Shown here: one piece after another, positions 25,693 to 37,356 of the stretch
How the letters are laid out: each line of letters begins with the position of its first letter
Position numbering within the stretch: the first letter of the stretch is position 1
Assembly (NCBI GenBank): GCA_039881145.1
Contig: JAYKKI010000004.1
Location: 43,371,001-43,435,000 of the forward strand
DNA length: 64,000 nt
From: Druceiella hillmani
Taxonomy: Eukaryota > Arthropoda > Insecta > Lepidoptera > Hepialidae
Direction: 5' to 3'
Made by a program: the position numbers and the translations under genes
The notes under the pieces: model-generated
The model's database searches: none
Seen by the model: only the letters and a program-made list of their open reading frames with translations
Told to the model about the DNA's origin: nothing

Positions 25693-25735
25693 TTAGAAAA
25701 TAAATTCTCATTACAATAATAAATTTATTTTCTAA
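25693..25735. repeat. 15-bp perfect hairpin
   Basis: TTTAGAAAATAAATT and AATTTATTTTCTAAA are exact reverse complements separated by 14 bases. A looser inverted pair (ATTGAATTATCACCAT with ATGGTGATTCAAT) lies just upstream at about 25578-25650. Confidence 0.75.
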
Positions 25736-25887
25736 ATGAATTTTCCTTTTGAAGTGAATTTACCCTTCCGTCATTAAAATAACCAAGTAGAGGTCTACTG
25801 CTGCACAGCTAACACCCATCAAAATTGTTTTTATTTGATAGCAATTTTTCCTGTTGAAAACTGACCTGAAGAAATAAAAAAACCATG

Positions 25888-26004
25888 AAATTATTCATAA
25901 TTAAATGAAACTACGTGATGTAGTATTATTTCTACTTTCTTTAAGTTCTTTACCTAGGTTTCGTTGTATTATAACATCTTCAGGTGGGCTATTAGCAAAG
26001 ATTG
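25888..26004 (-). mobile_element. Penelope-like 3' end fragment, copy B
   Basis: Read on the minus strand, this ~115-bp segment (CAATCTTTGCTAATAGCCCACCTGAAGATG… to TTCATTTAATTATGAATAAT) is the same sequence as the plus-strand segment at 33657-33775, with about ten differences and a 6-bp deletion. No endonuclease coding sequence is attached to this copy. It holds the hammerhead-like motif at 25952-25987. Confidence 0.7.
25952..25987 (-). ncRNA. Hammerhead-ribozyme-like motif, copy B (degenerate)
   Basis: On the minus strand: CCAC, then CTGAAGA (fits the CUGANGA core), then T, an imperfect stem II (GTTAT-AAT-ACAAC), GAAA, and stem III ACC-TA-GGT. The six bases CGTGGT that follow in copy A, including the cleavage nucleotide and the 3' strand of stem I, are missing. 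Stem I therefore cannot form and the motif should be dead. Confidence 0.5.
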
Positions 26005-26900
26005 GCATTAAATTATTTACAAGTAAAACCATTTGCAAGTAAAACTTTTGTATTGTGGCTTGTAATGACATTTTATGCCAACATTTCATTTCTGTATTAA
26101 TGTTTTTATCACAAAAATATGGTTAAGAAAGAAATCTACCTCATTCCAAAACGATAGTATCGTAATTATTGTTGAATAATAGTTATAGAAGTGTTATTAA
26201 AATATGACAATGACAGAAAAATAAGTCAAATATGAAATGATGGTAAAATTCTTGCCTATTAAAAAAACATTCGTTTTCTGATATACAAATGTACTTATTT
26301 GAATAAATTAATACCTGCTAAAGACAACTACTTACCCGTTTTAAAATAACACTCAGAATCTATTAATTAAAATATGTTTCAATGAGTATATTTGTAGTTA
26401 AAATGAAGCCTCAAACGGCAATCCATTACCAAAAAACTAGGTGGGTTGTATAAATACTGCATTTATATTTTATGTTGGAATTTGTAAACGGTCATTTAGA
26501 GATCCGTATAAGTTAATGTGAATATGAATATGTTGAAATACTGAATTAAATTGAGGCCGAACATTCATATAATGGACTGCTTTTTATGTTGGGATTTCAT
26601 GGGATCTCAAGTGTTGTCATTAAATTTTGAGTCCATATGAATTATTGGAATTAAAGGGGGTTTTCCTATAACTTGACAGTTGTTGTGAAAGTGGTCAAAA
26701 ACCTAAGAAAAACCTAATAGGCCATGTCGATCACCCATGTATGCTATTCTGAATGATATTCATTTAATAATTAGTAAATTGTTAGTTTCTTCAAAATTAC
26801 AAATTTAGAAGCTTGCTTTTTGTTACAGATGATTTATAGTATGCTTCGTAAGTAAAAGTGTTATTGAACGATTTAACAAAACCAATCCTAATTAAAAAAG
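26005..26900. other. AT-rich DNA, nothing recognised
   Basis: No gene, RNA or repeat that I can support. Confidence 0.5.
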
Positions 26901-26906
26901 AAAAAA

Positions 26907-26907
<1 letters not shown>

Positions 26908-26958
<51 letters not shown>
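26908..26958. repeat. (TA)n microsatellite
   Basis: A TA tract with one TACA interruption, preceded by an A run. Confidence 0.95.
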
Positions 26959-26960
<2 letters not shown>

Positions 26961-29900
26961 AAATTATTACGTAATTCCTGAAAAGGATAAAATAAAATAT
27001 ATAACTTCAATTTGCCACATGCATTTAAGTTAAATATTCAATAGAGCAAATTAAATCAAGATTAATAATGCATTCAGTTCACGAGAAAACAGGTTTCATA
27101 TCTAACTGAAAATAATTATAACAGTCGGTTAATAAAAAAATATATGATTGATGAATCTTCTTATATAATTTTAATTTATTTTAATCGTTTGTGGAAGAAA
27201 AAGGAACTAATCGTTTGTTAATCAACATGACAAATTCTAATTTCAAACTGACTTGATCCCATGAATTACCTAACACCTCAATTTATTGCTGACAATCACT
27301 AAAACCCCACAAATTATTGGTAGAACTTCAATTTTGTTGCAGATTTTTTTAGAAACCTTGTTTTTCTACTTTTCAATAACAAAATAAATCTTTCTTACAT
27401 ATATGAATTACTTAACGGATAATAAAATATAGGCTGTACTGAGAAACAAATTTTGGGTATCTGAGGACAATGTTAGAGGAATATAATCAACATACAAATT
27501 TTGCGTATTATCCCATCTATCGTTAACACGATGATTAAGAATATTACGGAACATTCATATATGATGTCGCGCGAAATCATTAAATTAATAACACACAACG
27601 TGACTAACATGCGACACAACTACGTTATCAGCATCATATTTTTGTAAGTTCTTATCACGGTGGTCGATAGACGCAATTGAGATATTCGCGTTGAAAAGAA
27701 AACACTATCTACAAATTTTCGATCAGTCTGATGGAGAAATAAAAGAGAAAAACCTAGTGGGGTTATGATAATACCACCACCTTGCCTTGAGAGAGAAGAC
27801 TAAGGTGCGACATCTGTAATGAGTGAATATGAAGAAAAAGTTAACTTACTTCAGTAGATGGATCGATCTTGGTATTTTATGAATAGAGATAAAAACAATA
27901 ATTGGTAGACAAATTTAAGCCAGTGTTAGACAGAGTTCATTGTGAGTTTTAAAGATCACCATACGTAATATTAATAAGGATTCTACTATAAAGAGGAGAG
28001 TGTTTCTAATTATATAGACGACAGAGATTTAACATTTCTGTCGTAGTAGATAGTAGTTCAGCGAGTAGATAGAGTTTAGCGAGAGCATGAATGCCGTGCT
28101 GATTTTATAGTCTAAAGAAACGTTGTTTCAACTTGGAAGTATCAGATTTACTACCGGCAGATTTTAACTCCTAAATACCAAAATGAGGTTGATGTGACAT
28201 ATGGTTTAGAAAAAAAAACTACTGAAAAGCGACAGTCAAATGACATAGATATATTACATTTCTATATTTTAGTTACGCGAACAATATATGTTAAATCTGT
28301 TTTGATTAATCATATCTTTAATTGACACTGATTCAATACTGACTCTGATTAAGATAAAAGAATGCTCATTCACTCATTAAATTTAATATCACTGTTATTC
28401 TTTAGCACTTGGCCGTTATGGTTTAAACGTTATGGCCGTTATGGTTTTATGGGATAAACGAATGTCCATTCACTCATCAAATTTAATATCACTGTTATTC
28501 TTTAGTACTTGGCCGAATTATCTAAAAATTGAGACTAACACATATTTACTAAAAATGAAAAATAATTGATACATTAACTCTTTTGCGATCATAGGTTAGT
28601 ATGTTACCGCGGAATATTTTTAAATTTACTGCTATTTCAGTTTATTTAATTTGTATTACCAATATACGATCACAAAGGTCGTTTACAGTGAATTGTCGTG
28701 AAAATATGTTTTTTATTGAAAAATTGTGGTTAAAATTAAATTATGGGTTTTTTATAATATATGCTGACAATATGGATAAAGGTTTTATTGGTAATATGGT
28801 TAAAGATTTGTTTCCTTGTGTCCTTTTAAAAATATTTTATTGATAACTTGTTTAAGATCGGCAAAAATTAACATTTTCACTCTCTGGGATGCAATTGTAT
28901 AGCCACAAAATAATTTTTAGTGCACAGCTGATTAATTGTAATCGTTTTTGTTTTCAGATATCGTGTAATGCAAAAACTCATACACACATAAAAAAATTGA
29001 TTACGAATCTAATGCAATCATATTATACAAATATGCCGAATATAATATGTCTAACAGAGAATTACAGCAATGACTTACTGTCGTCTGAAATTTTCAACCT
29101 GAAATTTGTTTTAGAAATTCACCATATCTCCATAAAATTTACCTGAGGAAAAATAATACTAATAATTGCATATTTGAAAATTTTATCGAAACACAAAGTA
29201 CATTTATATGATCATTCATATCTGAGTATATGCATAATTTTAATAACGCGTATATAATACATAATCCCCGTAAAACTCTTTTTCAATAGGTTTCACTTTA
29301 ATAAAATTTTAATTATAAATATACCAAATAAAAGAAGACTGGCATGAGAAAGAATTAAATAATTTAGGTGTTATGGCCTACATTCTAGCGGAGGGCTGTA
29401 TCCTTGAGCTTTTAAAAAAATTGTTTATATACACGTTTGATTGATGCTAAGATCTTTATCAAATTACTCAGCTTTAAACGGACTGTGATTTTAAATTTAA
29501 AAAATCAGGAAGTCATGATGATTGAGGAATATTAAATGTTTATTTACTGATAATAAATTAAAATTTAAAATTAGATATATTCGTTTCGTGTTAAAACAAA
29601 ATTAACCTAGTGAATATGCTAAATGTTTTTAAGTAGAATATTATAATCTGTATAAAATAAAACATTAACTTACATATACCAAAAATACACCGAAATTTTG
29701 CAAAATATGGTGAAAATAAACTATACTGATATAGATAGAAACGTTGTAGACCTTATCTAATCCATACTTTAAAGTAAAATCTAAAAAATATAGGAAGCAA
29801 ATCCAAAACACATATCTAGCTCAGCTCAAATAAAATTTAAGATATAGTAGAGTAAAACACTATAAGATTTATATCTTCTATTTTATCAGCCGCAGTTGTT

Positions 29901-30600
29901 CCAAATTCTGGAATGTCACGAAACTACTACGGTTAGATAATAGTTTCTTTCATTGGACCTATCATAGCAGGAAATGTAGACGGCGATGAAAACCGTCACG
30001 CATCAAACGTAGGCTTGAAACATTTATTGCAAACTTTGTATGTACTTAGTACAGTTATTCAACAACTTTATCTTCTGAAATAATAAAATATTTAAAATAT
30101 CAATCGACAAGTTACCATAACAATCTAGCTCAACATAAAATAACAGAATATACAGGATATTTTGTAAAACTAAATTTTGCTCACGACTTCATTCGTGTGG
30201 TGTTAAGACAATGGAAATTATTTTTATAGAAATAGGAATAGATTTCAATAAGGACAGTTGTGTAGTTACGAGATAAGTAAATTATTTTGAATATAATTTT
30301 CTAGACCTCACTGTTAACATTTGGTGTGGCGCACCGTGTGTTTTATGTAGCGTGTGTTTGGATTAAAATGCTGTGCTGTAATTGACCCACCAGCCTTTGG
30401 GCATATTAAAGGGAATATCTTCTACTGTATTTAGAAATTAAATGAATGCTAAGATATTCTACTTTTCTCTTTTGCTATTTCTACAACATGAAACCTAATT
30501 ATAAGCAGTTTATATTTTAACCTAGGATATATATTACCTACATGAAAAATTTAATAAATAAAATCACTTGGGGAATAAACAGACAATGTTTCACTTTTAT
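26959..30600. other. AT-rich DNA; possible LTR-like stretch at 27550-28140
   Basis: There is no recognisable coding sequence. The part at 27550-28140 has a more even composition (GTCGCGCGAAATC, GAGAGTGTTTCTAATTATATAGACGACAG, TAGTAGTTCAGCGAGTAGATAGAG) reminiscent of a solo LTR. I found no matching second copy or target duplication. Frames at 28601-28843 and 28889-29146 have no motif that I recognise. Confidence 0.4.
28352..28515. repeat. 100-bp tandem duplication
   Basis: Segments 28352-28415 and 28452-28515 are nearly identical (TTCACTCAT[T/C]AAATTTAATATCACTGTTATTCTTTAG[C/T]ACTTGGCCG) at a period of exactly 100 bp. A shorter duplication (CCGTTATGGTTT…) sits between them at about 28413-28446. 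Confidence 0.85.
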
Positions 30601-30623
30601 CATGTCAGTAGGGATGATTTGGT

Positions 30624-30694
30624 ATGATCCGTAACGCAGTAGGTAAAGCATTTATGCCTCATAAAAAACTCACGGTTCGATTCTCGTCAAGGTA
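30624..30694 (+). repeat. tRNA-Met-like SINE head or tRNA pseudogene
   Basis: CCGTAACGCAGTAGGTAAAGC (A box, about 30629-30641) and GGTTCGATTCT (B box, 30674-30684) frame a segment resembling elongator tRNA-Met. The anticodon-loop sequence GCCTCATAA places CAT at 30660-30662. The variable region is short and the T stem pairs badly, so this is not a functional tRNA gene. A tRNA-derived SINE fragment or an old tRNA pseudogene fits. The 3' body after GTCAAGG is not one I recognise. Confidence 0.5.
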
Positions 30695-31400
30695 TTTAAG
30701 TATCGATAAATTATTTTGAATGACAATTAAAAATTATTTATGATAACTTTGATTTGTCTGAGGGGCCTAGTTTAGCAGAAGGCGGTAAGGTTTACAATCC
30801 TCTACGTTTAGTTTCCCAAAAATTATGTGCTCGTGAGGACTGGTACCAATTATAATAGGCATAATTTTCTTAGTTGACATTGCTTGCTGGTGACGTTGAA
30901 TTGAGAGGTGACTGCAAACCGAAAGGAAATCGGGAAGTGTATTCATTTTTAATATTTTTATAAGAAAAAGAAATCTATCAAGTACAACTATTATTGTTAT
31001 ACTTTGGTAATCATTTTGTTTCAAAAGAATTCATTATTGAAATCTGATGATCATCCGCCATATTTAATCTTGGGAATTAAATAAAACAAAATCGCTGAAC
31101 TGTACGCCAGATTCAGACAAAGGGAAAATATCTTGAGAAAATTATCAAAGATTCTTGTGTTAAAACACAAGAATGATGTGAATTATGGCAAGTGAATATA
31201 ATTAATAAAGTAAAAAATATTTTCAAATGTTATACTGCTTAGCACGATGACGCTACCGTGACGGAGTTAGTTTTACAATAAGACGGAATTTACTGTACAA
31301 AAACACCGTTATGTACACAACAAACATACGTTAGTATTTGTACATTTCAAAAGTCAATACTAGTTCTAATTCATAGATTTCGTTTTTCCGTTAAGATATA

Positions 31401-31446
31401 AAAGAAAAATAATAAAAGTATTGGTATACTTTTATTATTTTTCTTT
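31401..31446. repeat. 21-bp perfect hairpin with 4-base loop
   Basis: AAAGAAAAATAATAAAAGTAT (31401-31421) and ATACTTTTATTATTTTTCTTT (31426-31446) are exact reverse complements around TGGT. It sits in AT-rich DNA with no coding context. Confidence 0.9.
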
Positions 31447-32655
31447 CCCCGGTTTCGCTCCAATTTCCAGCCACCTCTCGCTTTTCAGAGTAGATGCGAG
31501 CAATATTTGCTACAAAAATTATGTCTATAATAAAGAATAGGCACAAGCCCCCACGAGCGCATTTTGCAATTTTTGGAAGATTAAGTGTGGTGGCTGGCAA
31601 ATGTCAACCCCATCTGGTTAATTTGGCGTCTCAGCCAAACAAACTTGTCATAAATCATTTACAATTATTTTTCAAAATAATTTAGCAATGTTCAAATAAA
31701 AAAAAAAATTCTTACCGGGAACCTTTCACAAGGCATAATATATAATTATACCGGCTGCTCTATGGATCATAACAAATCATCCCAACAGATATAATTAATG
31801 GGAATGGGTGCCTGTTTATTCATTTGTTTTTCATGCTTAAATGGCCCAAGGGATTTCAATTAAATTCTACGTACGAGTCATTTACGTGTTAAATTAAAAA
31901 ATGTGCTACATGGAATTACACTATTGTAAAGTAGTGAAAACACACATTAAAATAATCATTGTCTAATCTCTAATATTATTATACTATGTTGAGTTAGATT
32001 GTTTTAGTAATTATCGAATGATATTTTAAATATTTATTATATCACCAGATAAACTTTTTGAGTGATTATACTAAGCGCGTACAAGGTTTGCAATAAATTA
32101 TTCGAGTCTATGTTTCGTGGGTGTTGTTTTTCATGGCCTTTCGGTAGTTCCTGCTACGACGAAGTTTCAAAAAAGGAAATGAAGCGACAGCGTACTTTGG
32201 AGCGTGTGTTCGATATTATTAATTTTTAGAGCGCTGTGAACACAATAGCACGGCAGAATTATTTTGGAATGACAATGGTGAATGACAGATGAGTTTAAAT
32301 TTTTTGGTGTGTATATGTTAGGTTTTCAAATATTTAGCATTTGACCTTTATAACAAGAATAACTGACGAAATGTAAAAAGGTTATTTTACAAAAGTTATA
32401 TATTTTAATAAGCATTTTTAAAAAAGTTAAAATTTTGAGATTAATGGATGGTATTTAACTAATTTTGTTAATTTCGAGTGTAATTTGATAAACACAAGTT
32501 TCATTTTTTAGAATTTTTCACTCATGTTTTTAATGATTATTCACAATACCCTTGGTCCCATAAGTTAGCAGCCTTCCATTCGATGATTCACAGAGCGTTA
32601 ACTAGCTAAACCTAAAGAAATAAAAACTATAAAACAAATCGCAGTAAATAATAAT
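31447..32655. other. AT-rich DNA without recognisable genes
   Basis: A CCAGCCACC / GGTGGCTGG inverted pair lies near 31469-31482 and 31590-31600, with slightly GC-richer sequence between. It is a possible remnant of a small inverted-repeat element. Nothing else is recognised. Confidence 0.4.
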
Positions 32656-32675
32656 TATATATATATATATATATT
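32656..32675. repeat. Short (TA)n microsatellite
   Basis: About ten TA units directly upstream of the Penelope-like remnant. Confidence 0.9.
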
Positions 32676-32961
32676 CCAGGAATCATCACAAAAGTGCACC
32701 AGAATAAATTACGAAAATACCAATCCAAAAAATATACCCGGTGGCACCAATTAATAATAAAATTTACTATAATTTCATCCCACATATAGGTAATGTATCA
32801 ATTAAGAAACTATACTAGGGAAACTCTTAATTAATAATAAAAATATAAATAATATCACACATGTCTATAGCACTTTAAATAAAGTGGGTAAAACCCTTAT
32901 TAATAATAAATAAAAAAAATTATAACTATAAAAAGAAAGTCAAACAGGAAGAGATTTTACT

Positions 32962-33013
32962 ACCAGATACAAAGGACACATTACCAGCTGGCAATGTGTC
33001 CTTTGTATTTGGT
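32962..33013. repeat. 52-bp near-perfect palindrome
   Basis: Left arm ACCAGATACAAAGGACACATT and right arm AATGTGTCCTTTGTATTTGGT match over 21 bp with one mismatch. The 10-base centre contains the palindrome CCAGCTGG, so almost the whole 52 bp is self-complementary. Confidence 0.9.
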
Positions 33014-33039
33014 ACATAAAAAAACTGTTTTTAAATAAC

Positions 33040-33216
33040 AAACCAGGCATAGCCCACTTTGCAATATAACTCATTGAAAATAACCATCACCCTCATACAT
33101 TACAATAAAATACAAAAGGCAATAAACTCAATATCCTAGAAACATTAGAAATAAACAGATATAAGAGAGACGCCGACGTTAATATATTAAATGAACAATT
33201 AAATATAATATCATAA
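33040..33216 (+). pseudogene. Penelope-like element, C-terminal endonuclease fragment (tentative)
   Basis: In one plus-strand frame, broken by two stops, the sequence reads KPGIAHFAI, IENNHHPHTLQ, then KGNKLNILETLEINRYKRDA and NILNEQLNIIS, ending at a stop at 33214-33216. The pattern 'histidine-rich loop, then LN-LE-EI-K…ILN-QL' is what I know from the end of GIY-YIG endonuclease domains of Penelope-like retroelements. The GIY-YIG signature itself is not visible, so the family call is tentative. The sequence at 33657-33775 would be its downstream end. Confidence 0.5.
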
Positions 33217-33656
33217 CCGTACTTAATATCTTCTAGAAAAAAATATAGTTAGACATCATTGATACTGCAATACACTTCAAATTGTTTTAGCCCGGCCATA
33301 CTTTAAAAAAAAATTATATAATTAGTTGTATAACCTGTGTATAATTAGTTGTATAACCTTGTTACAACTATCAGATACCCTTGCTATTGTATAAATGCAT
33401 TACTAAGAATAATGTCTATTTAGTTTTATTACATATACCGAAACATTTGCATTGTAGAACCTCATAGAATATCATCGATTAATTTATTACCCTCACTAAA
33501 ATACTTGTGTATTGTATAACTTTCGAAAATATAATAAAAACAACACCGATCTCCTACAATAAACTCTATAACGTTATCAGTGGGAAAACCCGCACAAACC
33601 GGGCTTCCGCTAATGTTTTGTGTAATATATAAATGCTGGTGGAAGTTTCTAAGAGT

Positions 33657-33775
33657 TAATCTTTGTTAATTGCCCACCTGAAGCTGTTGTAATACAACGA
33701 AACCTAGGTCGTGGTAAAGAACTTAAAGAAAGTGGAAATAATAGTGTCATTTAATTATGAATAATTCATTTAACA
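33657..33775 (+). mobile_element. Penelope-like 3' end fragment, copy A
   Basis: The segment is shared with the minus-strand copy at 25888-26004, with sharp loss of similarity on both sides. It lies about 440 bp downstream of the endonuclease-like frame and contains a complete hammerhead-like fold at 33674-33714. Penelope-like elements are known to carry hammerhead motifs in their terminal repeats, which supports the family call. Confidence 0.6.
33674..33714 (+). ncRNA. Hammerhead-ribozyme-like motif, copy A
   Basis: Reading 5' to 3': stem I strand CCAC (33674-33677); core CTGAAGC (33678-33684); one extra T; stem II GTTGT-AAT-ACAAC (33686-33698, five perfect pairs); GAAA (33699-33702); stem III ACC-TA-GGT (33702-33709); the cleavage triplet GTC ending at 33710; and the stem I return strand GTGG (33711-33714). 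All three stems and the GAAA box are present. The invariant A9 of CUGANGA is C here, and there is one extra base before stem II, so activity is doubtful. I regard this as a decayed minimal type I motif of the Penelope class. Confidence 0.6.
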
Positions 33776-36529
33776 AATTAACTTTTACAAAACACGCAAA
33801 TTAGCTTTTTATAAACACATAAGTTTTATCGTCAGAATGGCACTAAATAATTAACTTTTCTTGTAATTTTTAACCCATTCTAGTAACTATTAGCAAGTAA
33901 TACGAAACAAAATCACGAGTGTCCTTGAAACGATTAATTAGTTTTTGCTCATGTGAATCTATAAAAATAAATGCTTTAGTTTCAAAAGAACTTTTATTGC
34001 CTTTGTAAATTAATTTTAAATATATTGTAAATATTATTGTAAATATTGTATTTTTAGAGGAAATGAAAGAAGCCAGCAGGATTATCTATCAAAACTCATC
34101 TTGAACCTTGGTTGCATTTAATAGGGCGTGAGTGGATTCCTTCCAATCAACCTTACTTTTTTTAGAATCAGTATAATTTTATACAACGTTCTTTTCAGTG
34201 TCAGTATAATTTTATGACATCACTCAAATGTTCCTCGTTATGTGTTAAACCATATGATTACCATTAAAAATTAATTTCTTTGTCGGCCAGTTTCATAAAC
34301 TAATTTGTACACCAAACTTCATGCATGTTAATAAAAATTATTACGGATTCCGTTTTTTCTATGTAAATAAATACTGATCTACCTTGAAAGTTATTATTGA
34401 TTCGGAAAACGGTAAAACTTTTTACAAACTCGACTACAAACAGGTATTTTTAGGGCTTATATTTTTGTTCTGCTTCAAACGATAACAGAAATTACCACCT
34501 GAGTAGATGGAATGAAATTGTTTCAACGTTTAATTAGTAAGACAATTTACTTTGAAATAAAACACATATTTCTATTCTGAATGAGAATTATGTTCACGAA
34601 ACGTGCATTCAAAATGATCGAAGGAATAAGTCAAAATTAACTGAATTCTAGATATTATTATATATAACGTAGGATACTAAATTTTCGAATAGTAATCACG
34701 ACTTAGCAGCGTGTGATATATTTTCATTAATTGTGGAATTGGAATATTTCCATCGAAATATATTTGATTTCTGACACTAAACGAGATACATTTCAATCTG
34801 AAAAGAAATTTTATTTCACATATAATAAACGACATATAAAAGCAGATACGACACAAATATAACACAACATACGTTAATTGTACGATAACAGTTATTTTCA
34901 AAATAGTCACTCAAATGTTAATCAAGATCATTATAATATTATGTCACTATTAATGGAGTAAAGCTAGATTGTCACTTCGAAAAAATTAGGTGTCAGTAAA
35001 TTTTAACTGTAAACTCGTGACGCTCGTTTATTTATTTAACGAATTTGTTACAAAATTGTATTTTTCATGGAATATTTAAAAAAAATAAAATTTTTTTTGA
35101 AGAACTAATTGCACCATTCGAAATATTGGACAACTTTACAACGAACATGCGAGACCGCGCGCGCGGAAAGCGCGCGGCCGCAAGAGCGCTCCACTAATTC
35201 CGTTATAACATTCGATGTAGTTAAACATCTAAAACTTCTACAATTTGCTCTTAAAATAACATTTAAAAAGTGGATATTATGAAAACAAAACATAAAATTT
35301 TATGTGAGTAAAATAAAACTAAAATTATTGAATCATTTTAGAAAACGAAAAATTTTAATTTTTGTGTCATATTTCAAAGACCAACAAATTCCGTTTTAAA
35401 CGGTATATTGAAACTTTACAAGAGTTTCTTTAAGCTATAAAGCTGTACATTAAAATAATTTTTAGAGCTTTATGTAATAAATTGAATTAGTAGTAAAAAT
35501 AGGTTTTTTGCTCCAAAATACGTGAAATTTATTGTTAAATAAAATTTAATATATTAAAACAAATTTGTTATTTTATAAAACAAAAATTTATACTATACTT
35601 TTAAAAAAAGTATATTTAAAGTAAAATTTTTTTTTATTCCTTAATATAGCCGTAAATTTTAAAATATTTGAGAAAATAAGGTTTTTCAGTAAATCTATAC
35701 AATATCTACATTTATATATGTATTTTCCTACTTAAAATTCTTACGTAAAATATGAATAAAAGTTTTTTTGTCGATGTAGCCTAGTCATGAATCAAAAATA
35801 TATTTGAGTATCAGAGAGCAACAGAATGAGAGATTACCTGCTTGATAAGCAACGTACGCCAGGCGCATGCTTATATGCATGGGTTCTCTAATAGGCACCA
35901 TATTTATAAATGTACCTCTCTAATACAGGGAAGGGCACATTTTAAAAGTAGTGGTTTATTTTTTTAGAGTTTGTCCTCTGAAGTCAAGCACAACGTTTTC
36001 CTCGTTCGTATTCTTGTTTGTTATTTTAAAATATTATTTTGTTACATTAGGGTAAAAATTATTATTTAAGAATACACGAGTGTAATTTTTTTCGGTCGCC
36101 TCTATTATAAAAACAAAATGTTATTTTGAATAAAAAAGCGTATTTCAAATATTTCGTTCTTAATTTGAGATTAGAGTGACGAGAAAAAAAAAAGTTTATT
36201 AATTTACATTGTTAATACTTTTTAGTTTTCCATTGATGTATTTATTTTCGTTTTTATTTTATTTTTACAGTTAACTGTATATAAGTAAATAGAAATTCTT
36301 AAATTTGCACTGTTCGAAATTTAAAATTGAGTTAATTTTATCCTTGAATTTTAAGGTTTGAGAATTAGCATGTTACGATTTTTCAGAATTATTAATATTT
36401 TCATTTTTTAAATTTTTAGTGAAATTTATAAAGTTCCAGATTATTTTGCAATATTCCGTTTTCTAAAAATCGACCATCTTGGATTGGTCAATCGTAATTC
36501 TATTTTTTAAGATTTAATTCTTTTTTTAT
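33776..36529. other. AT-rich DNA with one GC-rich island
   Basis: No gene is supported. At 35150-35195 there is a short GC-rich island containing the hairpin CCGCGCGC-GCGGAAA-GCGCGCGG (35155-35177). A minus-strand frame of 62 codons at 35105-35293 covers it, without a recognisable motif. The rest is low-complexity A/T sequence. Confidence 0.5.
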
Positions 36530-36734
36530 ATCATAAAATATCTTTTAAAAAACCGACTTCAAAAAAGGTGGGTGCTAAAAATAAAAAAGTAATTAACTTA
36601 AAATAGGTACCTACTTCTTTGCAATAAATAATTAAGTTACTTATTTTTGAAGTCGCTGCCAAGACTGTTGACTAGGTAGGTAGGTAAGGTAGGTATCTTT
36701 TTTGAAGTCGGTTTTTAAAAGATATTTTATCATA
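36530..36734. mobile_element. ~205-bp inverted-repeat element (MITE)
   Basis: The terminal inverted repeats are about 37 bp: ATAAAATATCTTTTAAAAAACCGACTTCAAAAAAG on the left (about 36530-36567) and its reverse complement at 36697-36734, with two differences. The ACCGACTTCAAAAAAGG core is a sequence I associate with abundant lepidopteran repeats. The interior includes TAGGTACCTAC and a TAGGTAGGTAGG run and has no coding capacity. Confidence 0.8.
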
Positions 36735-37356
36735 GATTTTGTTAGTTATTAATATATTCATATTAATTATTACAATTGTTTTCTTTCTTAGAATATTGGA
36801 TAATTATTAAAAGTTATGGGCAGAAGCTAGTATGTAGATAGTTTCCTCCACATCTAAAGTTGATTACCAACGACACATAGACATGAAGCGATAGTAGCAG
36901 CCGCCAATGGTTTGCTGTTAGCTGTCAAGGAGTTTGGTTCTCCACATTCGAAGTTCAATATTAGATTTTGCAAAGCAATAACTAAAGTAAGAACTAACCG
37001 TTAGCAAATATATTGAATTACTGTTGATTTACTATCATCCGTTAAAGAGTTACATTATTCATCTTCAGAACTCATCATCACACACTGACTTGGTCGATGA
37101 AGCAGTTATTTAGCAAAATAAAAACTACCATAGTAAATGTCTTGAATTACGTTTTACTTGCTACCGTTTGTTAAGGAATTCCATTCTGTATCTTCAGAAC
37201 GCATCCTCTGATCGATAGTATATATATTTTGCAAACTAACCACGACCAGTAGCAAATGTCTTGAATCACTTTCCCTTAAGGAGTTCCATTGTTCATCTCC
37301 AGAACTCACCATAAGATCCTGTGACCTGGTCAACGTAGTTATTTTGTATCTGTAAT

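Noticed and set aside
27550..28140. Possible solo LTR
   Set aside because: Composition is suggestive, but there is no paired copy, no clear TG…CA ends and no target duplication visible.
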